Below, piece after piece: positions 9,122 through 18,874 of a stretch of 22,311 nucleotides of DNA. This DNA is from Gryganskiella cystojenkinii (Eukaryota > Mortierellomycota > Mortierellomycetes > Mortierellales > Mortierellaceae). The notes below the pieces were generated by a model. That model searched no databases. It worked only from the letters and a program-made list of their open reading frames with translations, and was not told where the DNA came from. How positions within the stretch are numbered: the first letter of the stretch is position 1; each line of letters opens with the position of its first letter. Where the stretch lies: assembly GCA_015852425.1 (NCBI GenBank), contig JAAAIG010000568.1, forward strand, positions 1 through 22,311, given 5' to 3'. Made by a program: the position numbers and the translations under genes.

Positions 9122-9358
9122 AAAATAAACGAGGGGATCGACCAAATGGATTGTGGCAACACACAGATCAAAGTTTAACTATTGAGGAAGGTTGGTACTC
9201 CACCGACGATAACCAACAAACGGCCCTCTTGTTCACCAACAATTGAGTAGTTAATAAATGACACAAAAGACGAGTCGTCAAGTATATTATGCGTTGTGTT
9301 GTATTGTAGTCTATGCAGAAAATGGGTAGCGTCTGATCCAGCAAATGGACTTTTGTCT

Positions 9359-10970
9359 TTAGAGATCATCAAAGAATCCAGGGTTGTTGGCTGGTGGTGC
9401 GGCCTTCTTGGGTCGACGGTCCTTCTTTTTCTTGGGTGCATCCGAATCATCCGAGTCAACATCCATACTTCCACCTGCTTCCTCTTTTTCATCCTCTTCC
9501 TCACTGTCCTTCTCGTTATCACCTGTAACCTCCTGAGCTTCCTCAGAATCATCCTCGACCGTCTCACGATCACTGGTCAAGTAACGAACATCCCAGAACC
9601 GGACCGTGTCATCGTGTGAGCAACTGGCAAGATATGTCTTGTCGCGCGACATCTTGATGCATTCGATCGGGTAATCCTCGTGCTCTCCAACGATTCCTTG
9701 GAACTTGTTGGGCAAGATGTCGATAATTCTGTGCGCAGAGGGTGGGTCAATGTTAATGCCTGGTCTGTGAAAATGCAGCGAAAAACAAGTATAATAGGAA
9801 TACTCGCTCTCTCTTACCTGATAATGCCATCGCTCGATCCAGTAGCGACGGTATCCTCATCAATCTTGCAAATGGTATCAATCGAGCTAGGATGACCAAC
9901 AATACGATCCGTACAATCGCCCCAATCTCCCCAAGAATAAATGTTCAGGATACCGTCCTGAGAGCCGACCAGGACCTTGCGAGTATCCTTAACAATACAA
10001 ATCGACAGCAGCTCGTCGTCCTGGTTGGCAGACATGGCCAACATTTTGGGTTTACGGATATCGTAAATGGAGATCGTGCCCTGACCTGAGGAGGCGACCA
10101 TAATTTTTGAGGTAGGGTCGAAATCGAGTCCCGAGATGAAGTCGTCGTGTTCAGAGTATTCCATGGTCTCGGATCCTGTCCGGACATCCCAGAGTTTAAT
10201 AATGCCACTGTCGTCACCTGTGGCGAGGATGTTTTCTGTGAGGAGTTTGACAGTGTTGATGGGGTGGCTAACAGCAGGAGAAGATTGCATGCAAAAAGTT
10301 ATTATCTTGGTTTCCGCCATGGGAGAAGGACAGTTTTCGTCCGCAATATCAAGACACTTACTCGTGAGCATCAGGCTTCTTGATCAAGACACTTCCAGTA
10401 TTCACGTCCAATGCTCCGATGGCTCCATCCTTGGCGACCGTGAACAATCCTAATGATTGCAAGGTATTAAAAAATAAAAATAAAAGTCGCTTAGTTATGA
10501 GTTCAAACCATATACGCGCCAGAATCCTATGCTGTGACGAGTGATAGAATAGATCCACATACCTGCGCCATCATGACTGAAAGCCAATCCTCTGCATGAC
10601 TTCTTGGAGGGACGGACGTTCCAGAGAGACTCGTTATTTCCAACACCAGGCTTGTAACGCACACTATCGACAGAGGAGAACAAAAAAAAAAGATAACAGT
10701 TATTTTCATTTGTCACCCTGTGCCGTTGATCACTCGAACAAGAGTCAAGGTCTTTGTACCATTCTATATGTCCTGTGATCAACCCAGTGGCAATGATATC
10801 TTCTGTGGGGTGAAAGTCAAAGTCAAAGACTGTGCTCTTGTAAGAGAGGGTGTCGGGCTGCAAAGCGGTTCTTGGAGGCTACAAAAGGTAAATGAGAAGT
10901 TAATTTGCATACACTTGAATCTCGACATGGTATTCTTATTCGCCTCTTTTCCTTTATGATTCGTTACCAT
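9359..10970 (-). CDS. JIP5: WD40 repeat ribosome-biogenesis protein JIP5/WDR55
   Basis: Six exons: 10970-10968 (ATG only), 10878-10760, 10663-10563, 10449-10362, 10267-9818 and 9764-9359. They give 388 aa, with introns of 89, 96, 113, 94 and 53 nt that all have GT-AG ends and consistent phases. The joins restore WD40 blades: STVFDFDFHPTEDIIATG, RPSKKSCRGLAFSHDGAG-LFTVAKDG, NILATGDDSGIIKLWDVRTG, DFISGLDFDPTSKIMVASSG, DTVATGSSDGIIR and TYLASCSHDDTVRFWDV. An acidic tail follows, then KKKKDRRPKK and the terminal FFDDL. This architecture is that of JIP5/WDR55, a nucleolar seven-blade propeller protein needed for pre-rRNA processing and large-subunit assembly. The ATG-only first exon is supported by a good start context (ATCACCATGG), a GTAACG donor and a TTTTGTAG acceptor. 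Yeast Jip5 is longer. The gene is transcribed divergently from the phosphatase gene. Confidence 0.9.
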
Positions 10971-11545
10971 GGTGATCTGTCTCTCTCTGTTCCTTGAAGG
11001 TTGAATGGGAAGTGTTGAATGCAGCAAAGCGAACAAAAAGATGCGTGTGTTGTTGCGCTCGAGGCAAAAAAAAAAAAGTGTGACTGGCAAATTTAAAGTG
11101 GTAAAAAAAATGAAGTCGGACCCTGCACGCAACGCACGCACACAGTTCTCTGCCCCGGTCAGTAGAGAAACCCCACAGCAATAGGAGATAGGGAAGGGCG
11201 TCAAACAGTTATCGCACGTCGTTCTTGTATGCCAATGGTTGCTATGGGGAAGACTCACTTGTTTGCCTAAGCGCCTTTCTCATCCCATCGTGATCAGTTA
11301 CCAAGCCACGACCCACTCTTCTTTTTCTTTCTCATTCATTCTTCCACTCAACACCATCTCTGCACTCATTTACCCTTACTTTTCTTTATTCCATTTCAGC
11401 ATTCTACATCCTCTTTTCTCCCTCTATCTCTTTTTTCCCTCCATCATTCTCTACTTCATCTTTGGCAATCAACATCAACCCCCCATAGACAGTGAACGAC
11501 CTCCTCACCAAACTCGCGGACAGCACTCTAAAAAGGTTTAAAAAA
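10971..11545. promoter_or_regulatory. Divergent promoter region, JIP5 / phosphatase
   Basis: These 575 bp separate two outward-facing start codons. The half near the phosphatase (about 11310-11470) is strongly pyrimidine-rich on the + strand, typical of leaders here. A11 and A8 tracts at about 11066 and 11103 lie in the JIP5-proximal half. No clear TATA box and no ORF I would defend. Confidence 0.5.
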
Positions 11546-13384
11546 ATGTCCGCTCAACTCCAGAAACTCCTCAACAGGTCTTCACAACAGTCCTCTGTCA
11601 ATGGTTCCAACCCACAAGTTATTCCTATCACTCTCCCCTCAGTTTCAGTCCCGACTCCAGGCTTGTACTACAAATCCCCGTCTGTGACCTTCAAGGACTC
11701 AATCTCGCACCCGATCAACGTCAGTTGGATCATCCCACCCTGGGTCGATGCTTTGTTACAAGAAAACATGAAGGTCCCTGCCCACGACTCTCCAATCCAC
11801 TATGGCCAAGAAAGGGACGACTCTGGCCTGACCCCTTATACCTCCCTGTTCGATTTTGCGCAACAACAAGCAGCGGCTATGAAGCAACAGGGCACAGAGG
11901 ATGCGATCGGTCGTGCGAAAAAGTTTTACCCTCACTGGCGGCCCAGAGGGAACTTGGGTCTGTCGTCCTGTCCAGGCAAAAAAGTTCGGTTGGAGGGACC
12001 TGTGAACGGACGAGCCAAGATTGTCCGCGATCTCGATCTGGACTTTAATCGGCTTCACAGCCTGGGCTTCACTCGTGTTGTTTGGTAAGAGACGAGCGCC
12101 AAGTTTGTCAAAAAACAAAAATGCATAATCATGACGGGCATATTGCGTTAATTGGCGAAAAAGTTATCTCTCTCTTCGGATTAGAAAACTGATTCTGTTT
12201 TATCATCCTCTGTTTTTATGATAGCTGTCTGTTCAACGAAGAATTGGAGCTACTTGGATCACCTTTCCCAAAATATTTGGAGGCAGCAAATCGACATGGT
12301 TTAGACGTTGTCAGGTGAGCATGCACTTTCTTGTCTCCTCGTATTGCGCTAGTCTCCATTTGCACTGAAGCAGTTTTTGTCAACATCTTCTTTTGGCACA
12401 CAAACCATCTTGCGATATTGAAATCTTGCAAGCGCCGCCTCGATCTGACAGCTTTTTTATATTTTGTGCTCCCATCACGCTCTTAGGATTCCGATGGTCG
12501 AAGGAAGCACGCCGTATTCGTTTGCAGAGATGGAGCGAGTGCTCGACAAGATGGACGAGACCACCAAGAAGGGCGAGAACGTCCTTGTTCATTGCCGAGG
12601 AGGTAAAGATCCCCTTCCTTTTTCCTTTCTCATATCATTCACCTTGGAAGATCGCGTTCTTGAGACATGACGTCTGGATGGCAAGTGAGAGCACGCGTCA
12701 TGCAGGTTGTTTTTTTTTATCTCGCAGAAATCATTTGTTCAGTCATTCGTCCCCTCCCCTCTTGTGGGCTCTCACTTTTTCGTTGCAAATGACGAAAAGG
12801 TCTCCTTTTTTGATGTTCTTTCTTGGACTAGCTAGAGCAGGATATTTTTTTGTTCTTGCAGCTCGCCAGCTCCAACATCCATCCTGAGAATTCCATCTCG
12901 AACCCTGGATCTCACTAACCCAGCCCCTCTCTTTTTTTTTGTTTGCTGATATGGTATTAGGGGTCGGTCGAGCCGCCGTGGTGGCTTGTTGTTGGCTGTT
13001 GCGACTCCGACATTTTCAAGACTACATTGATACTATCGAATGGGTAAGGGCTCAAAGGTCCCCCAAAGCAATCGAGACCCGAGAACAGATGCAGTTTGTG
13101 GCGGGGTTTCAGCTCTGGGATTGGGGTCGCTCTTTCCGAGAGGACAGTAAACCGGTGGAATTGGAGATTCAGGCTCGAATTGACAGGACCGAAGCCCATA
13201 TGGCGGAGGCTCGCCGGGACGCGGATCGGATGAACGCGTTCGGTCATCATCGTCCACCTACGATTCATCATTCTCAACAATATCAACACCAACATCAACA
13301 GCGTCAGAGTCGCACTTCTCAAGAGTCTCAGCGTCAACAACAACATGGTCAGCGGTCTTACCAACATCAGCATCAACAACTACA

Positions 13385-13465
<81 letters not shown>

Positions 13466-13802
13466 CCATCATCAACAACAACATCTACAACAACAACAAT
13501 ACCTTCATCAACAACAACAGCAACAGCAGCATAGTTCTTCAGACTCGACGTCCCGGAAATCGTCCGAGTCTTACCACAGTCGAGGTCATGGACAGGACCA
13601 ACAACAACATTATGTTCAAAACGGATATCACTATGGCGAAGAGTTGATCATTGATTCTCCCAAATCCAGGAGCTCCTCGATCCCCTCGACTGCGGCAGTC
13701 TCTTCCCTTCAGTCACAGCCTGTGTCACCTTCATCCTTGTCAGGAGGCAGACATTCTTTGGAAAAGAATGGTCATGCTGATCAACTTTCGAACCGATCGT
13801 AG
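11546..13802 (+). CDS. CDKN3-like dual-specificity phosphatase with Gln/His-rich tail
   Basis: Four exons: 11546-12084, 12225-12314, 12487-12602 and 12961-13802. They encode 528 aa, with introns of 140, 172 and 358 nt whose phases all agree. The start is the ATG at 11546, because the frame upstream opens only with GTG. The catalytic domain covers about residues 155-300: NLGLSSCPGKKVR, DLDFNRLHSLGFTRVV, IPMVEGSTPY and the P-loop HCRGGVGR (Cys246, Arg252), which is assembled across the third intron. This order resembles CDKN3/KAP-type dual-specificity phosphatases. In CDKN3 the loop equivalent to MVEGSTP reads ADGGTP and supplies the general-acid Asp. Here that site is Glu215, so activity may be altered. 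After residue about 330 comes a low-complexity tail rich in Gln and His with an 18-Gln run at 399-416, then a Ser-rich end. The substrate is unknown, and the CDK link is by family resemblance only. Confidence 0.85.
13410..13463 (+). repeat. (CAA)18 trinucleotide microsatellite inside the phosphatase gene
   Basis: There are 54 uninterrupted bases of CAA in the Gln frame, flanked on both sides by shorter CAA runs broken by CAT/CAC (His) and CTA/TTC codons, from about 13274 to 13530. Almost no CAG is used, so the tract is pure at DNA level and prone to slippage. Length changes would stay in frame. Confidence 0.9.
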
Positions 13803-13897
13803 ATTAGACTCACATCCCTAGAAATCACCAAGCAAGAAAAGGCGTGTGTGTGTGTTTTAGCACACATAGTTATCGCCTCTTTCGCTGAGGAGGGGTA

Positions 13898-13903
13898 AAT
13901 AAA
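13898..13903 (+). terminator. Poly(A) signal of the phosphatase gene
   Basis: AATAAA lies 96 bp past the stop codon. A (GT)n run near 13844 and a nearby CACACA can pair as a weak hairpin in the 3' UTR. Confidence 0.55.
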
Positions 13904-13956
13904 CGTATCCCAACGCGCGGACCATTCCTGATCCTCGCTCAACTCAGCCCATAAAG

Positions 13957-13964
13957 TCACGTGA
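13957..13964. promoter_or_regulatory. Palindromic E-box TCACGTGA
   Basis: TCACGTGA is a perfect 8-bp palindrome containing CACGTG, the core bound by basic helix-loop-helix factors such as Cbf1-type proteins in fungi. It lies about 180 bp upstream of the WD40-like gene and about 55 bp past the phosphatase poly(A) signal, a good promoter position for the former. Confidence 0.45.
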
Positions 13965-14140
13965 TTTTGAATCTACCGCGCAAAAAAAAATACGAACTGA
14001 TCGCTGATTTGTTTTGCATCGCACTCTTTTCTTTTTACCATTACAAAAACATAATCTATTTCACACACTTCATTCTACACTATACATACCCGATCAACCG
14101 CAGTAACCACTACCATTAACATACGCTTGCATAACCAGAC

Positions 14141-16894
14141 ATGGATTCTTCTGCAGGAAAAGCTCACCAAGACGGGTCCGGGTCTCAAGAGCACAACAAC
14201 AGCAACAACAACAGTACAAACATAAACGCGCCACCAAGTAGTCATGCCGTAGCAAGTGACGGCAACGATGGCGTCCAAGATACATCCGACTGGGAAACCG
14301 ATGCAAGCACCGTGTCTGTAGAGTCCACGACAGGCGTCAACCACCTCCCCGAAGAGACCTCCGAATGGGAAACAGAATCCTCCGGTGAAGACGACGCAGA
14401 TGACGAGGATATAGACGATTCGCTCTCAGATGTCGTGTCTCAAGGGGATGATGAACTCCAAGAAGAGTGGGAAGATGAGGATGGAAACCCCCTGGGCGGT
14501 GATCAAGGCGACGGACTCTGGGATGACGAGAACGGGTACGATGTCGAGTTTCTTGCACCCTCCGTCCGAGCCGTCCGGAAAATCAATCTCGAGGATGACG
14601 ATTATTCGGATTTCAGTGGCGATGAAAAGTATGAACCCAAACAACAACTCTCAGGGAACAACGGTGAAGGCGAGAACGACATGTTCGATCGGAGTCATCT
14701 CGAGCAGTTTGATGCTTCCCAGGTCGAGACGGGTCATCTTTCAAGCAAGATCCGACAGTTGATGCTCCAGCTCAAGCGAGGTCAACGGAACCGGGTACGG
14801 AAACTTGGAATCGCACCAGCCACCACAACACCAACAACGGTCGCAGGGATGGAGGCTCGTCAGGGACTTAATGAGATTATGGTCCGGGGTCCTGACTATC
14901 CCCAGGAGGTCGAACACTCACCCGCCATTTCGTTCCACCACCAATGCGCCCATTCTCTCACCGTCAGCCCTTCCGCGATGGGTCTCTGGGATGATTTGTA
15001 CACGATCAACGAGGACATGATCATGCGTTGCGGCGTCCTCCCTCGAATGACCGACTCGACCTACATTCGACGCCTGAACGCCAGTATTGGATCCGACGAA
15101 TATTACGACGACCGGACTGCTCAACAAGTCTTTCGACCTTACTCACAGCCACTCCGGACCGTCAAGGCGACCAAATTCTTACCGACCTCAATCTACAGAT
15201 TCAACGAGTTACCGACATCAGAGGCTTATGTCAGTCTCGGCAACAATGAGGAGCCGTTGTGTATTGGTCACAAGTATGGGTACCTGGCCCATGGAGCCAC
15301 TGATGGTAGTCTAGTGGTGTATTGTACGGATTGTGGTGGCGAACCAATGGAGATTCATAACGACGTCATTACGGGATCACCGGAGGATATGATGTTGAAC
15401 TCGATCCAGGTTGTGCGGTGGCCGAGGTACTACAGAACGAAGACTTACCCAGATGATAATGATGATGACGTAATGGACGTCGATGCCGACGACCCACTTG
15501 ATGCCTCAGACGAGGATGCCGAAGACGATGATGAGTACGATCTGAAGGAAGGATACCCCACAAAGTCGGGCCAGTTTGATCATTACATGGTCATGACGGG
15601 TAACGACCACGGACTCTTTATCGCAGCACTGCCGGATCATCCTAGCCTGGAACGTCGGCGACAAGCCCGAGCAAACCGATACGGGGACGTCGATATTCAT
15701 GAGCATATTTTCAAGTTCAAGGAGGACCACACTTGGATCAAGAATGGATTCCGTGGCGAAGCTTTGAACGACGCCAAGGTCTCACCGAACGGTCGTTGGA
15801 TCGCTGTTGTGGGTGATAGTGCCCGTGTATTTACGGTCGAGGTCACACATGTCCCCGAGACGGAGGATCAACGAATCAAGCGCGAGATTCGGGAACAAGA
15901 GCTTGCATTGGAGGACCTCGATACCGATTCAGAGTATTTCAACTCTGACGACGAGATGGAAGCTGTCGAGGAGAAGCTTGGGATTGCGGATCCTCAGCCC
16001 AAAAACGATTCAAGGCGCGAGCAATCCACGGACAGGGCCAGAGTCCAAGAGTCATCGTCAAGTCCGGAGAAGTCAACCAGGAAGCAACTACCAAGGCTGC
16101 TCCATCAATTCGGTCACCCTCAGGAACACCTGATTCCGGATCGAGTTCTGCATGGCCAAAACAGCAAGAAGCGCCGTCGTCTCCATAGTGATTATACATC
16201 TCAATACGTGGCCTGGAACAGTACCTCGACCAAATTCGCTCATTCCTCGGATTCAAGTTCCAAGGTCATTGTCTGGTCGATGCCCTCGAAGGAGATTGTC
16301 TGTTGTGTCGACACTGGCGGGTTCAGTTATGCAATTGAATTTCATCCCAAGCTGGAGAACGTTTTTGCAGTCAATAACTGGTATGGCTTTGTTCACGTTG
16401 TCGATATCACAGGCTGTTGTGTCGGGGATGAGGATCTGGTCCCGGATGTCGAGTTAAATTCCCAGGGTCCTGTCGGCGGCTCGTCTTCCGGTCGTGGCGA
16501 GGCGTGGTTCCAAGGCCCGCACTATGAGGAAAAGCACGATATTCTGATGTGTTCGTTCCGTGGCGAGCGAGACAAGTCTTTGCGAATCCTGGATGGTCTT
16601 CGAGGTCTTGGGTGGAGTACGGATGGTCGATACCTTTACGTGTCCACGTTGCGTCGTGTTTTGAGGTTTGAACTCAAAGACAATCGAGTCCGGATCCCAA
16701 GTCTGTTTCATTTGTGTGCACGAAAGGTCCGAGAATGGAAGGAACGCGAAATGGCCGTGGTGTATACCAAGGAGTCCGAGGCGAGTTTAAAGCGATATTT
16801 CGGTCCTTTGGCCAAAGACTGGGAATATGTCCCATACCAAATCAAGCGCAAGATCTGGGGCGATTTGTTTTCGATGCGGTCGCACAACGAGTAA
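14141..16894 (+). CDS. Large acidic WD40-like protein, function unknown
   Basis: Single exon, 917 aa, ATG at 14141 to TAA. The N-terminal ~165 residues are disordered and very acidic, with two copies of a (S/T)xWETxxS motif (TSDWETDAST near 48, TSEWETESSG near 73). A second acidic block (DDNDDDVMDVDADD...) sits near 450-475 and a charged linker with a KKRRRL nuclear-localisation-like motif near 685. Between these are beta-propeller-like strands: CIGHKYGYLAHGATDGSLVVY, DAKVSPNGRWIAVVGDSARVF, QYVAWNSTSTKFAHSSDSSS, AIEFHPKLENVFAVNNW and GLGWSTDGRYLYVSTLRRVL. This suggests an interrupted WD40 propeller. The architecture is that of uncharacterised fungal WD-repeat proteins, and I cannot name a pathway. 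Nuclear location is an inference from the basic motif. The gene shows no frame disruption and has uniform codon use. Confidence 0.8.
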   Translation: MDSSAGKAHQDGSGSQEHNNSNNNSTNINAPPSSHAVASDGNDGVQDTSDWETDASTVSVESTTGVNHLPEETSEWETESSGEDDADDEDIDDSLSDVVSQGDDELQEEWEDEDGNPLGGDQGDGLWDDENGYDVEFLAPSVRAVRKINLEDDDYSDFSGDEKYEPKQQLSGNNGEGENDMFDRSHLEQFDASQVETGHLSSKIRQLMLQLKRGQRNRVRKLGIAPATTTPTTVAGMEARQGLNEIMVRGPDYPQEVEHSPAISFHHQCAHSLTVSPSAMGLWDDLYTINEDMIMRCGVLPRMTDSTYIRRLNASIGSDEYYDDRTAQQVFRPYSQPLRTVKATKFLPTSIYRFNELPTSEAYVSLGNNEEPLCIGHKYGYLAHGATDGSLVVYCTDCGGEPMEIHNDVITGSPEDMMLNSIQVVRWPRYYRTKTYPDDNDDDVMDVDADDPLDASDEDAEDDDEYDLKEGYPTKSGQFDHYMVMTGNDHGLFIAALPDHPSLERRRQARANRYGDVDIHEHIFKFKEDHTWIKNGFRGEALNDAKVSPNGRWIAVVGDSARVFTVEVTHVPETEDQRIKREIREQELALEDLDTDSEYFNSDDEMEAVEEKLGIADPQPKNDSRREQSTDRARVQESSSSPEKSTRKQLPRLLHQFGHPQEHLIPDRVLHGQNSKKRRRLHSDYTSQYVAWNSTSTKFAHSSDSSSKVIVWSMPSKEIVCCVDTGGFSYAIEFHPKLENVFAVNNWYGFVHVVDITGCCVGDEDLVPDVELNSQGPVGGSSSGRGEAWFQGPHYEEKHDILMCSFRGERDKSLRILDGLRGLGWSTDGRYLYVSTLRRVLRFELKDNRVRIPSLFHLCARKVREWKEREMAVVYTKESEASLKRYFGPLAKDWEYVPYQIKRKIWGDLFSMRSHNE

Positions 16895-18345
16895 GGCCAG
16901 GCTCCTGCCCGCATCGCTCGTTGACTGGTCGAGGCTCGATGATCGTTGTACACCACAAGCTGGTGGTCAGATAGCCAATTTCTTGTAAAGTATCGGTCTT
17001 TACCCCTTTCCTTCACTTTCGCATTATGCTACATAGAAAATACAAACTCAGGCATCTTTAAAAACGCCAATTTGTTTCAGTATTGCGCACAGGCACGATG
17101 TTTCTTGTGCAAAAGCTTGATTTTTCAAGATGGATGGATTGAAGATCGTTGGCGGGAGGAAAAGAGGTCTTGTGTGCATTTGCAGCCCACCCGTTGGAAC
17201 GCTTTCTTCTTGTTTGGACTTTGGCCGCAGTGGAAACTATCCTCTTTTTTTTCCACATCGATCGATGGAAGGGGTGCACAAGAGCCCTGCAATTTATCTT
17301 TTGTCATATCTGACTCCCCAACAAAAAAAAAAAAAAAAAACAAACTTTGGACCTTTGAGAAAAAAAAAAAAAAAAAAAAAAATCGTCGGACCATTTTTTT
17401 TCTTGTGTGGTTTGTTCATTTTTTGACTGGGAGCCATGCATCGCACAACAAAAGCGAGTCGAAACAAAATACAACCAGCAATTACCACGGACCCCAGTGT
17501 GCTTGGCCCCTCATGTTGACTCTCAGTTACTGCCAAACAAATGTGAACAAGATTCCTCAAAGGGGGAATCAAAAGAGAAGGAAGTGGGGCGACAATCGCT
17601 TCAAGTCTTTTCTTGGATGCAGCGGACTTTTTATGAAGAGTAAGGTTGACACCAACATGAGGCTAATTGGGATATGAATAATATCAATTGCGAGAGGATT
17701 GGCGATGGGATGGTGCTTGGATTGAGAGCTGCGAGAAAAGAGCGACAGAAAGGGAAAAGAAAAGAAAAACAAGGAAACCCGACTCGTCTTTTTCTCTCTT
17801 TGCTTTTTCTTTCTTTTTTTTGCATTTGTTTTCGTTATTCTCGCACAATCCCCTTCCACGCCCCAAGCTCGCCTTTCCTGGTAACCACACCTAACCCTCC
17901 AACCCTCTCTCTCTTCTCCTTTTCTTTAAATCGTTTTACAATTTGCAATCTTTCCGGTTGCTAATCCATCATCAACTCTCTTTTAACATCTCCCATCGCC
18001 ACCCCATTCATTCAAGGCAAGTCTTTTTTCATCATCCTTCCCTCCCAAAGAAAACAACCTTCCCAATCCCTCTTTTACTCTTCGGCTTGCACGAAACAAC
18101 CAACTACCTCAAGAAATATGACTCCGTTCAGGAACAAAAAAGCATGAACAAAAAAAAAAAAAAAACTGTTCCAACTCTCGCGTGGCCATCTATTTGTATG
18201 ATTTCAGGGGGGAGGGAATGAGAACTAAAGGCACCATCATGGATCGTATTCCAGGAACAGAATGACGAGTGAAAGAGTGATCATTGCTAAGCAGCATGCA
18301 TAACATACTTGCATACCAGGCGATCATACATACTACATCCATCAT
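16895..18345. other. Gene-poor interval with long A tracts
   Basis: Nothing here is defensible as a gene. On the + strand 16946-17677 is free of stops in one frame for 243 codons. It has ATG only near its end, and its translation is low-complexity, with Lys runs from the A tracts. A pyrimidine-rich stretch with TTTAAA at about 17860-18010 looks like a transcription start region or leader. A nine-codon ATG frame starts at 18118 (MTPFRNKKA). Confidence 0.45.
17323..17382 (+). repeat. Paired A tracts, A18 and A23
   Basis: A18 (17323-17340) and A23 (17360-17382) are separated by only 19 bases of unique sequence. These are the longest homopolymers in the window. They could be slippage-expanded tracts or the double tail of an old retroposed sequence. 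I see no flanking target-site duplication that I could defend. Confidence 0.8.
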
Positions 18346-18354
18346 TATATATAT
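18346..18354 (+). promoter_or_regulatory. Possible TATA element, SHO1 side
   Basis: TATATATAT is followed from about 18365 by a pyrimidine-rich stretch, the usual arrangement of fungal promoters. It lies 521 bp upstream of the SHO1 ATG, so SHO1 would have a long or spliced leader if this is its promoter. Confidence 0.4.
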
Positions 18355-18676
18355 CGCCGACCTGTATACCACTCTTGGTCGCCACCCCCTCTCCGAACAG
18401 CAAGCCCTCTCTTTTGCCAACTGTTATTTTCAGGACTTTTTTATCGTCCTCAACACTCTTGTCACGTCAACTCGCCTCCCCTTTCTGCCTTCGTCTCTGG
18501 TTCCTCTCTTGCCCTTCCTCCCTTTGTCCTCCCTCCTTTTCCCTTTTCTTTTTCAAACCATCCTTGACTTCGCCTCTCAGCCTCTCCTGCGGGTTGATAT
18601 TTTCCATCTCCACTCATCTCATTTTTTTTTTGGTTTTTCGGCGCCCTGTCCCTTTGACCCTTTCCTCCCCTTGCAG

Positions 18677-18772
18677 ATGTCCCATGCCTGGGATGCGAAA
18701 ATATCGCCCACTACCTGCAACCACGATGATGCAGAAGAAACCCTCCCCTCCCTCCCCCTTCCACAAGTTTAA
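18677..18772 (+). promoter_or_regulatory. Upstream ORF (31 aa) in the presumed SHO1 leader
   Basis: ATG at 18677, right after CCTCCCCTTGCAG (an acceptor-like string), opens a 31-codon frame (MSHAWDAKISPTTCNHDDAE...) ending in TAA at 18770-18772. A second ATG in another frame at 18693 ends with the TAG at 18828-18830. Either could repress SHO1 translation if retained. CTAAC followed by CATTAG at 18820-18830 looks like a branch site and acceptor, so this segment may instead be spliced out. I found no convincing matching GT donor. Confidence 0.3.
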
Positions 18773-18874
18773 AAAAAAGTGTGGTTCCCGCGAAAAAAGA
18801 AAATACGATAAAATTGTAACTAACCATTAGTCTTTTTCTCAACAACTAAAAAACAGCAGGCAAATTCTTTCGAA

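Noticed and set aside
12880..12930. tRNA-like B box on the minus strand (GGGTTCGAGATGG)
   Set aside because: No A box or cloverleaf at the right distance; it lies in the third intron of the phosphatase gene.
12603..12960. Possible hidden exon in the long third phosphatase intron
   Set aside because: Skipping the whole interval restores HCRGGVGR exactly, so no extra exon is needed.
13345..13647. Asn-rich + strand frame and Leu-rich minus frame over the CAA repeat
   Set aside because: They are alternative-frame readings of the same triplet repeat; the Gln frame belongs to the spliced phosphatase.
17885..17900. CCTAACCCT telomere-like word
   Set aside because: A single unit, not an array, in a pyrimidine-rich region.
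18284..18830. Longer + strand frames (162 and 173 codons) before SHO1
   Set aside because: They are pyrimidine-driven Ser/Leu/Phe/Pro low complexity with no domain. Only the short ATG uORFs inside are kept as possible regulatory elements.
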